DNA of 6,189 nucleotides from Pseudomonadota bacterium (GTDB taxonomy: Bacteria; Pseudomonadota; Alphaproteobacteria; Parvibaculales; Parvibaculaceae), in assembly GCA_021780275.1 (NCBI GenBank), contig JAJXZC010000349.1, positions 1-6,189 on the forward strand, read 5' to 3'. How positions within the stretch are numbered: the first letter of the stretch is position 1; every line of letters begins with the position of its first letter. Below are positions 1 to 6,189 of the stretch, piece after piece. A program made the translations under genes and the position numbers. Below the pieces are notes generated by a model. It did no database searches, was not told the DNA's origin, and was given only the letters and a program-made list of their open reading frames with translations.

Positions 1-77
1 GCATACCGGAATTGCGGGCCGAAATCGCCTTGCTGGCAGACCCGGAAGCCTTCCGCTATAAAACCAAGAGCGAATAA
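1..77 (+). CDS. engB: C-terminal end of a probable ribosome-biogenesis GTP-binding protein (EngB/YsxC/YihA), partial
   Basis: The frame is open from the window edge (first full codon at base 3) to TAA at 75-77 and reads IPELRAEIALLADPEAF followed by a short basic tail. A 'G-I-P-E-L-R-x-x-I' segment is typical of the last helix of EngB/YsxC GTPases, which assist assembly of the large ribosomal subunit in the cytoplasm. None of the GTPase motifs (G1-G5) lie inside the window, so the call rests on this short tail and on gene order: in many alphaproteobacteria yidC, engB and argB are neighbours, from memory. The gene runs in the same direction as argB, 61 bases upstream of it. Another protein with a similar helical end cannot be excluded. 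Confidence 0.6.
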   Translation, partial: IPELRAEIALLADPEAFRYKTKSE

Positions 78-94
78 GTAGCAAAGCCGGGCCG

Positions 95-114
95 CCTCGC
101 CAGCCGAGGATTTT
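95..114 (+). terminator. Small hairpin followed by ATTTT between engB and argB (weak terminator or attenuator candidate)
   Basis: CCTCG (95-99) can pair with CGAGG (105-109) across a 5-base loop, and the stem is followed at once by ATTTT (110-114). The stem has only 5 pairs and the T-run only 4, so it would be a poor intrinsic terminator. It could cause partial read-through or be chance in GC-rich DNA. Confidence 0.25.
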
Positions 115-121
115 CCGGATC

Positions 122-130
122 GAGGGAGAG
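122..130 (+). promoter_or_regulatory. Ribosome binding site of argB
   Basis: The purine run GAGGGAGAG ends 8 bases before the ATG at 139. It is the only good Shine-Dalgarno match near that codon and supports 139 as the start of argB. Confidence 0.7.
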
Positions 131-138
131 CGTGCTTC

Positions 139-1065
139 ATGTCCGACCAGACGTCACACAATCCAGAAGATGATGCGAAAGACATCGATCGCGCCCGCGT
201 TCTGTCCGAAGCCCTTCCCTATATGCAGCGCTATGACAAGCGCACCATCGTCGTCAAATACGGCGGCCATGCCATGGGCGACGAGCAGCTCGGCGCAGAA
301 TTTGCCCGTGACATCGTGCTGCTCAAGCAATCGGGTCTCAATCCCATCGTCGTCCACGGCGGCGGGCCGCAGATCGGCGCCATGCTCAACCGCCTTGGCA
401 TCAAGAGCGAATTCTCGGGCGGCTTGCGCATCACCGACAAGGCGACCGTCGAAATCGTCGAGATGGTGCTCGCAGGTTCCATCAACAAGCAGATCGTCGC
501 CCAGCTCAATCAGGCAGGCGGTCTTGCTATCGGCCTCAGCGGCAAGGACGGCAACCTCATCGTCGCGCGCAAGGTCGAGCACAAGATCCACGACCCGGAA
601 TCCAACATCGAAAAAATTCTCGATCTCGGTTTCGTCGGCGAACCGGAAACCGTAAACCCGGAAATCCTGAAGACGATCATCGCGTCGGACATCATTCCGG
701 TCATCGCCCCCGTCGGCATCTCGAAGGACGGCCATACCTACAACATCAATGCCGATACCGCAGCCGGCGCCATCGCCGCGGCGATGGGGGCGACGCGTCT
801 CCTGCTCCTCACCGACGTGCGCGGCGTCCTCAACAAGGATGGCGAACTCGTCGAAAAGCTCACGGTCGATGAAGCCACCGCCATGATGAAGGACGGCACG
901 ATTTCCGGCGGTATGATCCCCAAGGTCGAGACCTGCCTCGAAGCGGTCGAAGGCGGCGTCGGCGCCGTCGTCATTCTCGATGGCCGCGTGCGTCACGCCG
1001 TGCTTCTCGAACTCTTCACCGAACATGGCGTCGGCACGCTGATCGAGAAAGCCAAGACCTCGTGA
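139..1065 (+). CDS. argB: Acetylglutamate kinase (EC 2.7.2.8)
   Basis: This cytoplasmic enzyme phosphorylates N-acetyl-L-glutamate with ATP, the second and usually arginine-controlled step of arginine synthesis. The 308-residue product shows the amino-acid-kinase fold motifs in order: KYGGHAMGD with the phosphate-binding K40, the glycine loop VHGGGP (72-77), GLRITD with substrate-contacting R97, YNINAD with N202 and D206, LTDVRGV (224-230), and SGGMIPK ending in K262. These match the E. coli residues K8, N158, D162 and K217. About 30 residues precede the first beta strand and include a helix-like stretch ending ALPYMQRY. Arginine-inhibited hexameric kinases carry such an N-terminal helix, so feedback inhibition by arginine is inferred. 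Start chosen for its ribosome binding site. All expected catalytic residues are present. Confidence 0.97.
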   Translation: MSDQTSHNPEDDAKDIDRARVLSEALPYMQRYDKRTIVVKYGGHAMGDEQLGAEFARDIVLLKQSGLNPIVVHGGGPQIGAMLNRLGIKSEFSGGLRITDKATVEIVEMVLAGSINKQIVAQLNQAGGLAIGLSGKDGNLIVARKVEHKIHDPESNIEKILDLGFVGEPETVNPEILKTIIASDIIPVIAPVGISKDGHTYNINADTAAGAIAAAMGATRLLLLTDVRGVLNKDGELVEKLTVDEATAMMKDGTISGGMIPKVETCLEAVEGGVGAVVILDGRVRHAVLLELFTEHGVGTLIEKAKTS

Positions 1066-1068
1066 AGG
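1064..1068 (+). promoter_or_regulatory. Ribosome binding site for the GTG start of the DUF1036 gene
   Basis: GAAGG overlaps the argB stop codon (TGA, 1063-1065) and lies 7 bases before GTG at 1076. It supports the GTG over the in-frame ATG at 1109 and implies translation coupled to argB. Confidence 0.6.
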
Positions 1069-1075
1069 CGGGTCG

Positions 1076-2167
1076 GTGAGGCGCGACAGCCGCATTCTTG
1101 CTCTATGGATGCTGCCGCTTTTCGCGACGGCGGCCTTTCTGGCGGGAACAGGCCCGGCGCGCGCCGACTACCGCTTCTGCAACGCGACGAGCTATGTGCT
1201 CGAAGGCGCGATCGGCGTCCACCTCGATGAGGCGCCGGTCGAAGCGCCGACTCCTCCCGCCTCCAAGGATGCGACCACGCTCGCCGGTGGCAGCAAATGG
1301 CAATCGAGAGGCTGGACGCGCATCCTGCCGGGCGACTGCCAGTCGGTCATTTCAGGCACGCTCACCAAGGGCGACTACTACGTCTTTGCGCGCTCGATCG
1401 CTGCGCATCAGGGACCGACCAAATATTTCTCCGGCAACGCGCGCTTCTGCACCCTGCCCGACAAGTTCGAAATCACCGGCCGCGAAAACTGCGCCATGCG
1501 CGGCTACAATGCGCATGACTTCATCCGCGTCGCCGTCAAATCCACCAGTGAATGGACGACGACCTTCCGCGAGCCGCGCGACTATTCGCTCAAGATGGCG
1601 CAGATCGCAGGCGCCCAGCGGCTGCTCAAAGACAATGGCCTGAGGCTGCCAAAGATCGACGGCTATGCCGCCAAGAATACGCGCCGCGCCGTCGAAGCCT
1701 TTCAGCGCACGGCCAATATTGCCGTCACCGGCAGCATCGACGACAACCTGATCGAAGAATTGATCAAGGGTGCCATGAAGGAACAGGCCAGGTCCGGGCT
1801 CAACCTCTGCAACAAGACGCCCTATCTCGTCTGGGCCGCCATCGGCGTCGGCTCGGACAAGGATGACGACGAAATCTCGAGCGGATGGGTCAGGGTGCCG
1901 GCCAAGGCCTGCACCAAGGCGATCAAGGACAAGCTCGATCCCAAAACAGCCTATTACGTCTATGCCGAAGCGACCGACGAAAAGGGCGGACCGGTCTGGC
2001 GCGGCGGCAAGCGGCTCTACTGGCATGGCAAGGAGCCCTTCTGCACCAAGACCACGCGATTTGAAATTCACGGCCGCGACGCCTGCGCCACGCGCGGCTA
2101 TGACGAACGCGCCTTCATGCGCGTACCAACCGACGGCAAGCAGCTCTACAACATGTCATTTGAATGA
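1076..2167 (+). CDS. Exported protein with two DUF1036 lobes flanking a peptidoglycan-binding-like domain
   Basis: Function unknown. Residues 1-30 look like a Sec signal peptide: basic start (RRDSR), hydrophobic core (LALWMLPLFATAAFLA) and a cut after ARA, so the 333-residue mature protein should be periplasmic or envelope-bound. Lobe A (about 31-165) and lobe B (about 241-352) share a pattern: xxCNxT near the front, GW, a mid cysteine, YYVxA, FCT, F-E-I-x-G-R-x-x-C-A and RGY. Each has four cysteines (35, 88, 125, 139; 245, 279, 323, 337), probably two disulfides per lobe (inference). Between them, about 171-233, lies a PG_binding_1-like helical domain with IDG and AVEAFQR. Lobe A carries an extra Pro/Ala-rich loop (about 51-72). 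The GTG start is preferred because the ATG at 1109 would drop the basic start of the signal peptide. It follows argB by 10 bases and is probably cotranscribed with it. Confidence 0.88.
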   Translation: MRRDSRILALWMLPLFATAAFLAGTGPARADYRFCNATSYVLEGAIGVHLDEAPVEAPTPPASKDATTLAGGSKWQSRGWTRILPGDCQSVISGTLTKGDYYVFARSIAAHQGPTKYFSGNARFCTLPDKFEITGRENCAMRGYNAHDFIRVAVKSTSEWTTTFREPRDYSLKMAQIAGAQRLLKDNGLRLPKIDGYAAKNTRRAVEAFQRTANIAVTGSIDDNLIEELIKGAMKEQARSGLNLCNKTPYLVWAAIGVGSDKDDDEISSGWVRVPAKACTKAIKDKLDPKTAYYVYAEATDEKGGPVWRGGKRLYWHGKEPFCTKTTRFEIHGRDACATRGYDERAFMRVPTDGKQLYNMSFE

Positions 2168-2173
2168 TCCGGC

Positions 2174-3442
2174 TCAGACCTGCACGCCGAAATAATTGAG
2201 ATGCCAGAGCATCTCGCTCTCTTCCATCGGATAGTCGATCCCGCCGCGTGGCAGAATGCGTTCGTTCGGCGGAATGCTCGCAACGAAGATCTGGATCGCC
2301 AGCGCCGTGCGCATGGCGAGCCCTGCGCGCCAGCAAAGAGCGGTAATCCCCTTACCACTTTTCGCGTCGATGATCTGCGCGACGAGTTTTTCGTTTGTCT
2401 CCGTCTTCAGCGCCAGCGCCAGCGTCACCGCTTCTTTCTGCTGCAACGTCGCCGCCTTGGCGATGATGTCGTCGCCGAGCTTGCCGGTCTTGAAAGCGCG
2501 ATAGATACCGACGACGGCGTCGCCCGGCGTCGAGCGCGCCTTCTGGACATCTTCCTCGATCCGCTCCTGCGCGCGGGCCTTGAGGTATTGTTCGGTTTCC
2601 TCGTCTATATTCTGCCTCAAAGCGAGCTCGTCGATAAGCGAGCGCGACACGAAGACGGCAATGCGCCGCACCGCGCGGAGCGACAGCGCCGGGCGCGTGA
2701 CGAGCGGCAGATGCCAGGCTTCGATGGAGGCTGCGTCGGCGATGATCCGGTCCAGTGTGTTTTCGCGAATTTCGGCGCTCGGGTTGGCCAGCAGTTGCGC
2801 GATGGCGGGAATTTCAAGCGTCGCGACGATGGCATCCGCCAGCGAACCGTCGAGCGAGCGGCGGCGCGCGATCGCTTCGAGCGCGCCATGCACCCGGCTT
2901 GTCGCGATGATCTCCGTCAGATCGGTGTCCGAAAGCAATGGCGAATATTCGAGTACCGGCGCACAGACAATGAGTTCCGCGTCGCGCGCCAGCTTCACCG
3001 CCAGGCGCTTGGGTATATTCGGGCAAGACTTGATCTCTTCCGCCACGATCTGGCGCACGCGCACAACTTCGTCGCCCGCCAGCTTTTCAAGCATGGCGAT
3101 CACGCGGTTGCTCATGGCGCGCAGTTCATTGCTCTCAAGATCGGGCACGATGCGGCCTATCTTGCGTGCAAGCTCGGCGCGCACTTCTGCATTACTGTCG
3201 TTGACCAGATTTTCATTGGCCTGAATGGGCGTCGAGGGATTGCCCGCGACGAGCGAGCGAACCTCTGCGTTCTCATCGCCCGCGAGATAATAGAGCGTCT
3301 CTGGCGGCGCATCGGTGCGGCCTGCCAGTTCGCGCTTGGCGTTCAGATTGTGGCTTTCCAGTACCGCACGCGCGTCCTCATAGCGCAGCTCGTCAGGCAG
3401 CGGCTTCGAGGAAAAAAGCTTCTTAAAAATATTCAGTCGCAT
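2174..3442 (-). CDS. DUF2336 family protein with HEAT-like helical repeats
   Basis: A 422-residue protein of unknown function, placed in DUF2336, a family I know mainly from alphaproteobacteria. It is mostly helical, with no signal peptide or clear membrane segment, so probably cytoplasmic. Repeat-like helix units are visible: ENAEVRSLVA (about 58-66), DSNAEVRAELA (82-92), DEVVRVRQIVA (124-134) and PSAEIRENTL (221-230), a pattern resembling HEAT or LRV solenoids that bind other proteins. A charged helix (about 281-302) precedes the conserved-looking C-terminal part GKGITALCWRAGLAMRTAL (363-381). The start at 3442 is chosen because GGAGAG sits 4 bases before it. An in-frame ATG at 3481 would add 13 residues but has no ribosome binding site. 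It converges with the DUF1036 gene (6-base gap). I see no catalytic motif and assign no function. Confidence 0.8.
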   Translation of the reverse strand: MRLNIFKKLFSSKPLPDELRYEDARAVLESHNLNAKRELAGRTDAPPETLYYLAGDENAEVRSLVAGNPSTPIQANENLVNDSNAEVRAELARKIGRIVPDLESNELRAMSNRVIAMLEKLAGDEVVRVRQIVAEEIKSCPNIPKRLAVKLARDAELIVCAPVLEYSPLLSDTDLTEIIATSRVHGALEAIARRRSLDGSLADAIVATLEIPAIAQLLANPSAEIRENTLDRIIADAASIEAWHLPLVTRPALSLRAVRRIAVFVSRSLIDELALRQNIDEETEQYLKARAQERIEEDVQKARSTPGDAVVGIYRAFKTGKLGDDIIAKAATLQQKEAVTLALALKTETNEKLVAQIIDAKSGKGITALCWRAGLAMRTALAIQIFVASIPPNERILPRGGIDYPMEESEMLWHLNYFGVQV

Positions 3443-3571
3443 GAGGCTCTCCGGTCGGCCCCAAGTCTCGTTCTGGAACATTAAATCGGCGTTAAAGACT
3501 CGGCCTCAGCGGGTTCATTTTTGACCACCAGACTTGCCAAAACTGGCGGCAAAAGGCACGTTCTCCCCGTC
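3443..3571. promoter_or_regulatory. Divergent spacer expected to hold promoters for the DUF2336 gene (-) and the HAD phosphatase (+)
   Basis: This is the only head-to-head junction in the window, so both flanking genes should start transcription here (inference). It contains the more AT-rich tract at 3481-3500, with TTAAA twice, 11 bases apart (3481-3485 and 3492-3496), and a TTGACC (3521-3526) that resembles a -35 box. No good -10 box lies 16-18 bases after it, so I do not name a specific promoter. Confidence 0.35.
3447..3452 (-). promoter_or_regulatory. Ribosome binding site that decides the start of the DUF2336 gene
   Basis: Read on the minus strand, GGAGAG is followed by CCTC and then the ATG whose first base is 3442. 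The alternative ATG at 3479-3481 is preceded by an AT-rich stretch without any purine-rich match. Confidence 0.65.
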
Positions 3572-4288
3572 ATGAGCGCAGAAAACACATCCAAAACGGG
3601 CTTTGGCCATATCGAGCACTGGGTCTTCGACCTGGACAATACGCTCTATCCACCGGCCTGCGATCTCTTCGGCCAGATCGACGTGCGCATGACGGAATTC
3701 ATCGCCGCCTATCTCAACGTCGATGCGGTGGAAGCCAGGCGCGTTCAGAAGGATTTCTACGTCGAGCACGGCACGACGCTCGCGGGCCTCATGGCGGTCC
3801 ACAAGATGGCGCCGGAAGCCTTCCTTGAACATGTGCATGACATCGACGTCAGCGTCGTGACGCCCGATGCGCTGCTCGGCGAGGCCATCCGGCAACTGCC
3901 AGGAGCCAAGATCATCTTCACCAACGGTTCCGTCAAACATGCCGAGAATGTCGTAAGGCAACTCGGTATCGCCGATGTCTTCGACGGCATCTACGATATC
4001 GTCACGACAGGCTACACGCCCAAGCCCGAGCGCGACGCTTATGAACGTTTCATCGCCGCCAGCGGCATCGCGCCGGAACGCGCCGCCATGTTCGAGGACA
4101 TCCCGCGCAATCTCACCGTGCCCCATGAGCTTGGCATGACGACCGTCTGGGTCCGCCCGCAAGGCGACGCTGGCCCCGAGCGCTACCAACGGCTCTCGCA
4201 CGAAGGCGGCGAAGCACCCCATGTGCATCATGCGACCGACGATCTGACGGCATTCCTGAATGAGATTGCTCGCTTGCGCGTGAGCTGA
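3572..4288 (+). CDS. HAD-family phosphatase, probable pyrimidine 5'-nucleotidase (SDT1-like)
   Basis: A 238-residue cytoplasmic haloacid-dehalogenase-fold phosphatase. All four HAD motifs are visible: motif I FDLDNTLYP with nucleophile D20 and acid/base D22, motif II FTNGS with T117, motif III YTPKP with K151, and motif IV FEDIPRNL with D176. A helical cap lies between motifs I and II (about 28-100). The DNTLYP and F-E-D-x-x-R-N-L forms fit the SDT1/pyrimidine 5'-nucleotidase subgroup, which removes phosphate from pyrimidine nucleoside monophosphates. Substrate is inferred from the family, and other small phosphorylated compounds are possible. The ATG at 3572 leaves 16 residues before the first strand, usual for the family. 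A TTG at 3521 in the same frame would add 17 basic residues. Neither start has a well-placed ribosome binding site. It converges with mutL, with one base between the stop codons. Confidence 0.87.
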   Translation: MSAENTSKTGFGHIEHWVFDLDNTLYPPACDLFGQIDVRMTEFIAAYLNVDAVEARRVQKDFYVEHGTTLAGLMAVHKMAPEAFLEHVHDIDVSVVTPDALLGEAIRQLPGAKIIFTNGSVKHAENVVRQLGIADVFDGIYDIVTTGYTPKPERDAYERFIAASGIAPERAAMFEDIPRNLTVPHELGMTTVWVRPQGDAGPERYQRLSHEGGEAPHVHHATDDLTAFLNEIARLRVS

Positions 4289-4289
4289 G

Positions 4290-6113
4290 TTACTTCCGCC
4301 CGAAAAGCCGCTCGATATCGCTGAGTTTCAGCTCGACATAGGTCGGGCGGCCATGATTGCACTGGCCGGAATGCGGCGTGGCTTCCATCTCGCGCAGGAG
4401 CGCATTCATCTCTTCGCCCGTCAGCCTGCGCCCTGCCCTGACCGAGCCGTGACAGGCGATCGTGCCGCAGACATGTTCGAGCCGCTCTTTCAACGACAGC
4501 GCCTCGTCGAGTTCGGAGAGATCGTCCGCCAGATCCTGCACGAGACCAGGCACATCGAGCTTGCCGAAGATCGCAGGCACTTCGCGCACCACCACGGCCC
4601 CGTCACCAAAGGCTTCGAGCACGAAGCCGAGTTCGGCGAGTTCGTCAGCCCGCGCCACCAGCCGCTCTGCTTCCGCTTCATCGAGTTCCACGACTTCGGG
4701 GATCAGCAATATCTGGCGGGCGACGCCGCGCGCGGCAATCGCCTTCTTCATGCGCTCATAGACGAGCCGTTCATGCGCCGCATGCTGATCGACGATGACG
4801 ATGCCGTCCGTCGTCTGGGCGATCACATAGGTTTCATGGAGCTGCCCGCGCGCCACACCCAGGGGTGGCGTCATGCCCTCTTCCGCTTCCGGCGAGGGCT
4901 CATCTGCCTGCGGCTCGACACGCGCGGAATGCGCGCCGAGATCGGCAAAGGCCCCTTGCCAGCTTGAAGCGGCAGCAGGCGATGAAAAGCCCGATGCTGC
5001 GCCGGGCGCCGGGAAATTCATTTGCGCGCGCATTCCCGCGGAAGACGTGGATCGCAGCGCGCCAAGGGCGGCTTCGGCGACCGTCGTCGAGGCGCGATGA
5101 CCCGCCTCATGGAGCGCATGTTTCAATGCCCCGACGATCAGCCCACGCACGAGGCCTGCATCGCGGAATCTGACCTCCGCCTTCGCCGGGTGCACGTTCA
5201 CATCCACGTCGCGCGGTTCGATCTCGACAAAGAGTGCCACGGCGGGATGCCGGTCGCGCGCGAGGAAATCGGCATAAGCCCCACGCACCGCGCCGACGAT
5301 GAGCTTGTCGCGCACCGGACGACCATTGACGAAGAGAAACTGCATCTGCGCATTGCCGCGATTATAGGTTGGCAATCCGGCAAAGCCCGTCAGGCGGATA
5401 TTCTCACGCGTCGCATCGATTGCCAGCGCGTTCTCCGAAAAGTCGCGCCCCATGATCGCACCGAGACGCTTCAACCGTCCGGCATCGTCGGGAAACTCCG
5501 GCTGAAGCCTCAGCATGTTGCGCGTCTCGCTCGTCAGCGAGAAACCGACTTCCGGATGCGCCATGGCGAGCCGCTTGACGACATCGGCAACCGCCAGAGT
5601 TTCGGAGCGTTCACCTTTGAGGAACTTCAACCGCGCAGGCGTCGCATAGAAGAGATCGCGGATTTCGATGCGCGTCCCCGCCGGTCCCGCAGCAGGTTCG
5701 ACCGGCGAGACCTTGCCGCCTTCGACCGTGATACGATGCGCGGTGTCGCCGTCCGCTGGCCGCGAGACGATCGACAGCCGCGCTACCGCGCCGATCGACG
5801 GCAGCGCCTCGCCGCGAAAGCCGAGCGTCGCCACGTCATGCAGGTCCTCGCGCCCATCGCTGCCAAGCGTGAGTTTGGATGTCGCGTGGCGCTCGACGGC
5901 AATGGCGAGGTCTTCCGCGCTCATGCCGATGCCATCGTCCGTCACGCGGATCAGGTCGCGCCCGCCGCCACCGATGATGATGTCGATCTGCGAGGCTCCG
6001 GCGTCCAGCGCGTTCTCCACGATTTCCTTCACCGCGCTCGCAGGCCGCTCCACCACTTCGCCAGCGGCGATGCGGTTGATCGTACCTTCGCTGAGACGGC
6101 GAATGATGCTCAT
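4290..6113 (-). CDS. mutL: DNA mismatch repair protein MutL with endonuclease motif
   Basis: MutL links mismatch recognition by MutS to strand removal. The 607-residue protein has the N-terminal GHKL ATPase (about 1-335): catalytic E30 and Mg-binding N34 in [17 protein letters not shown] (59-64), RHATSK (75-80), LGFRGEAL (97-104), FVNGRP (261-266) and [12 protein letters not shown] with K311. A low-complexity Ala/Ser/Pro linker (about 340-420) leads to the dimerisation domain. That domain has [12 protein letters not shown] (442-453), matching DQHA(x)2E(x)4E, plus ACHGSVR (553-559) and CNHGRP (585-590), the metal-site motifs of nicking MutL proteins. QILLIP (467-472) fits the beta-clamp motif QxxLxP. 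So this MutL probably cuts DNA itself, as in bacteria without MutH. The start lies 3 bases after the upstream pgi-like stop and has only a weak ribosome binding site, suggesting translational coupling. Confidence 0.98.
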   Translation of the reverse strand: MSIIRRLSEGTINRIAAGEVVERPASAVKEIVENALDAGASQIDIIIGGGGRDLIRVTDDGIGMSAEDLAIAVERHATSKLTLGSDGREDLHDVATLGFRGEALPSIGAVARLSIVSRPADGDTAHRITVEGGKVSPVEPAAGPAGTRIEIRDLFYATPARLKFLKGERSETLAVADVVKRLAMAHPEVGFSLTSETRNMLRLQPEFPDDAGRLKRLGAIMGRDFSENALAIDATRENIRLTGFAGLPTYNRGNAQMQFLFVNGRPVRDKLIVGAVRGAYADFLARDRHPAVALFVEIEPRDVDVNVHPAKAEVRFRDAGLVRGLIVGALKHALHEAGHRASTTVAEAALGALRSTSSAGMRAQMNFPAPGAASGFSSPAAASSWQGAFADLGAHSARVEPQADEPSPEAEEGMTPPLGVARGQLHETYVIAQTTDGIVIVDQHAAHERLVYERMKKAIAARGVARQILLIPEVVELDEAEAERLVARADELAELGFVLEAFGDGAVVVREVPAIFGKLDVPGLVQDLADDLSELDEALSLKERLEHVCGTIACHGSVRAGRRLTGEEMNALLREMEATPHSGQCNHGRPTYVELKLSDIERLFGRK

Positions 6114-6116
6114 GGG

Positions 6117-6189
6117 TCAGCCCAGTTCCACGAGATATTTACGCGCGAGGATCTTGCCTTCCTCGACAGCCGGCTGGTCGAAAGGATCG
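6117..6189 (-). CDS. pgi: C-terminal end of probable glucose-6-phosphate isomerase, partial
   Basis: On the minus strand the frame enters from the window edge and ends with TGA at 6119-6117. The 23 visible residues begin DPFDQPAVEEGK and end KYLVELG. The DPFDQPAVE segment is the recognisable last conserved block of one Pgi subgroup, the cytoplasmic enzyme that interconverts glucose 6-phosphate and fructose 6-phosphate. E. coli Pgi has the related SFDQWGVELGK here, followed by a longer tail. Only this tail is visible, so the identification rests on one motif and the active site cannot be checked. The gene lies directly upstream of mutL in the same direction, with 3 bases between stop and start, so the two are likely one transcript. 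Confidence 0.72.
   Translation of the reverse strand, partial: DPFDQPAVEEGKILARKYLVELG

Noticed and set aside
154..1095. Long open frame (313 codons) on the minus strand across argB
   Set aside because: It is a shadow of argB in GC-rich DNA: Asp/Arg/Gly-rich translation with no family motif, while argB has every catalytic residue.
1352..2071. 239-codon minus-strand frame across the DUF1036 gene
   Set aside because: Gly/Asp/Arg-rich shadow. The plus-strand frame has a signal peptide, duplicated domains and matched cysteines.
2201..3484. 427-codon open frame on the plus strand opposite the DUF2336 gene
   Set aside because: The translation is Arg/His/Asp-rich with no recognisable domain, and the opposite strand has a plausible helical-repeat protein with a good ribosome binding site. 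I treat it as a mirror frame.
3521..3549. TTGACC as the -35 box of a promoter for the HAD gene
   Set aside because: At 16-18 bases spacing the sequence is around CTGGCGGC, which is nothing like a -10 box.
3534..3552. Inverted repeat TTGCC...GGCAA just before the HAD start, as an operator or hairpin
   Set aside because: Only 5 pairs with a 9-base centre; such short pairings are common by chance, and no T-run follows.
3515..4231. 238-codon minus-strand frame opposite the HAD phosphatase
   Set aside because: The plus strand has all four HAD motifs. The minus-strand product has no motif and matches the shadow pattern.
4353..5173. Plus-strand open frames opposite mutL, including one of 204 codons
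   Set aside because: They overlap the well-supported MutL C-terminal region and linker, and show Arg/His-rich or low-complexity translations.
1..6189. Mobile element, CRISPR array, tRNA or toxin-antitoxin pair
   Set aside because: I saw no regularly spaced repeats, transposase or integrase motifs, tRNA-like cloverleaf or terminal inverted repeats. The window is almost fully covered by housekeeping or conserved genes.

Overview
The window looks like an ordinary chromosomal segment of a GC-rich alphaproteobacterium, probably Hyphomicrobiales or a relative. The evidence is the tail of an EngB/YsxC-type GTPase followed by argB (a common alphaproteobacterial order, from memory), two families typical of alphaproteobacteria (DUF1036 and DUF2336), and a MutL that carries the endonuclease motif found in organisms without MutH. 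I cannot fix the genus from sequence alone.

Layout: bases 1-77 are the 3' end of a probable engB (+). argB (+, 139-1065) encodes N-acetylglutamate kinase, the second step of arginine synthesis. Ten bases later comes an exported two-lobed DUF1036 protein with a central peptidoglycan-binding-like domain (+, 1076-2167). It meets a DUF2336 helical-repeat protein (-, 2174-3442) tail to tail, 6 bases apart. A 129-base divergent spacer follows, then a HAD-family pyrimidine 5'-nucleotidase-like phosphatase (+, 3572-4288). This meets mutL (-, 4290-6113) tail to tail, 1 base apart. mutL lies 3 bases downstream of the end of a probable pgi (-, 6117-6189, continuing out of the window).

There are probably four transcription units: engB-argB-DUF1036 (rightward), DUF2336 (leftward), the HAD phosphatase (rightward) and pgi-mutL (leftward). 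The genes do not form one pathway: they cover arginine synthesis, an envelope protein of unknown role, nucleotide salvage or housekeeping, mismatch repair and central carbon metabolism. Gene packing is very tight. I see no tRNA, rRNA, CRISPR array, insertion sequence, phage gene or attachment site, and base composition shows no obvious break.

I did not find a convincing new biological system. The least explained items are the duplicated, cysteine-matched DUF1036 protein placed directly behind argB, and the DUF2336 protein facing it.
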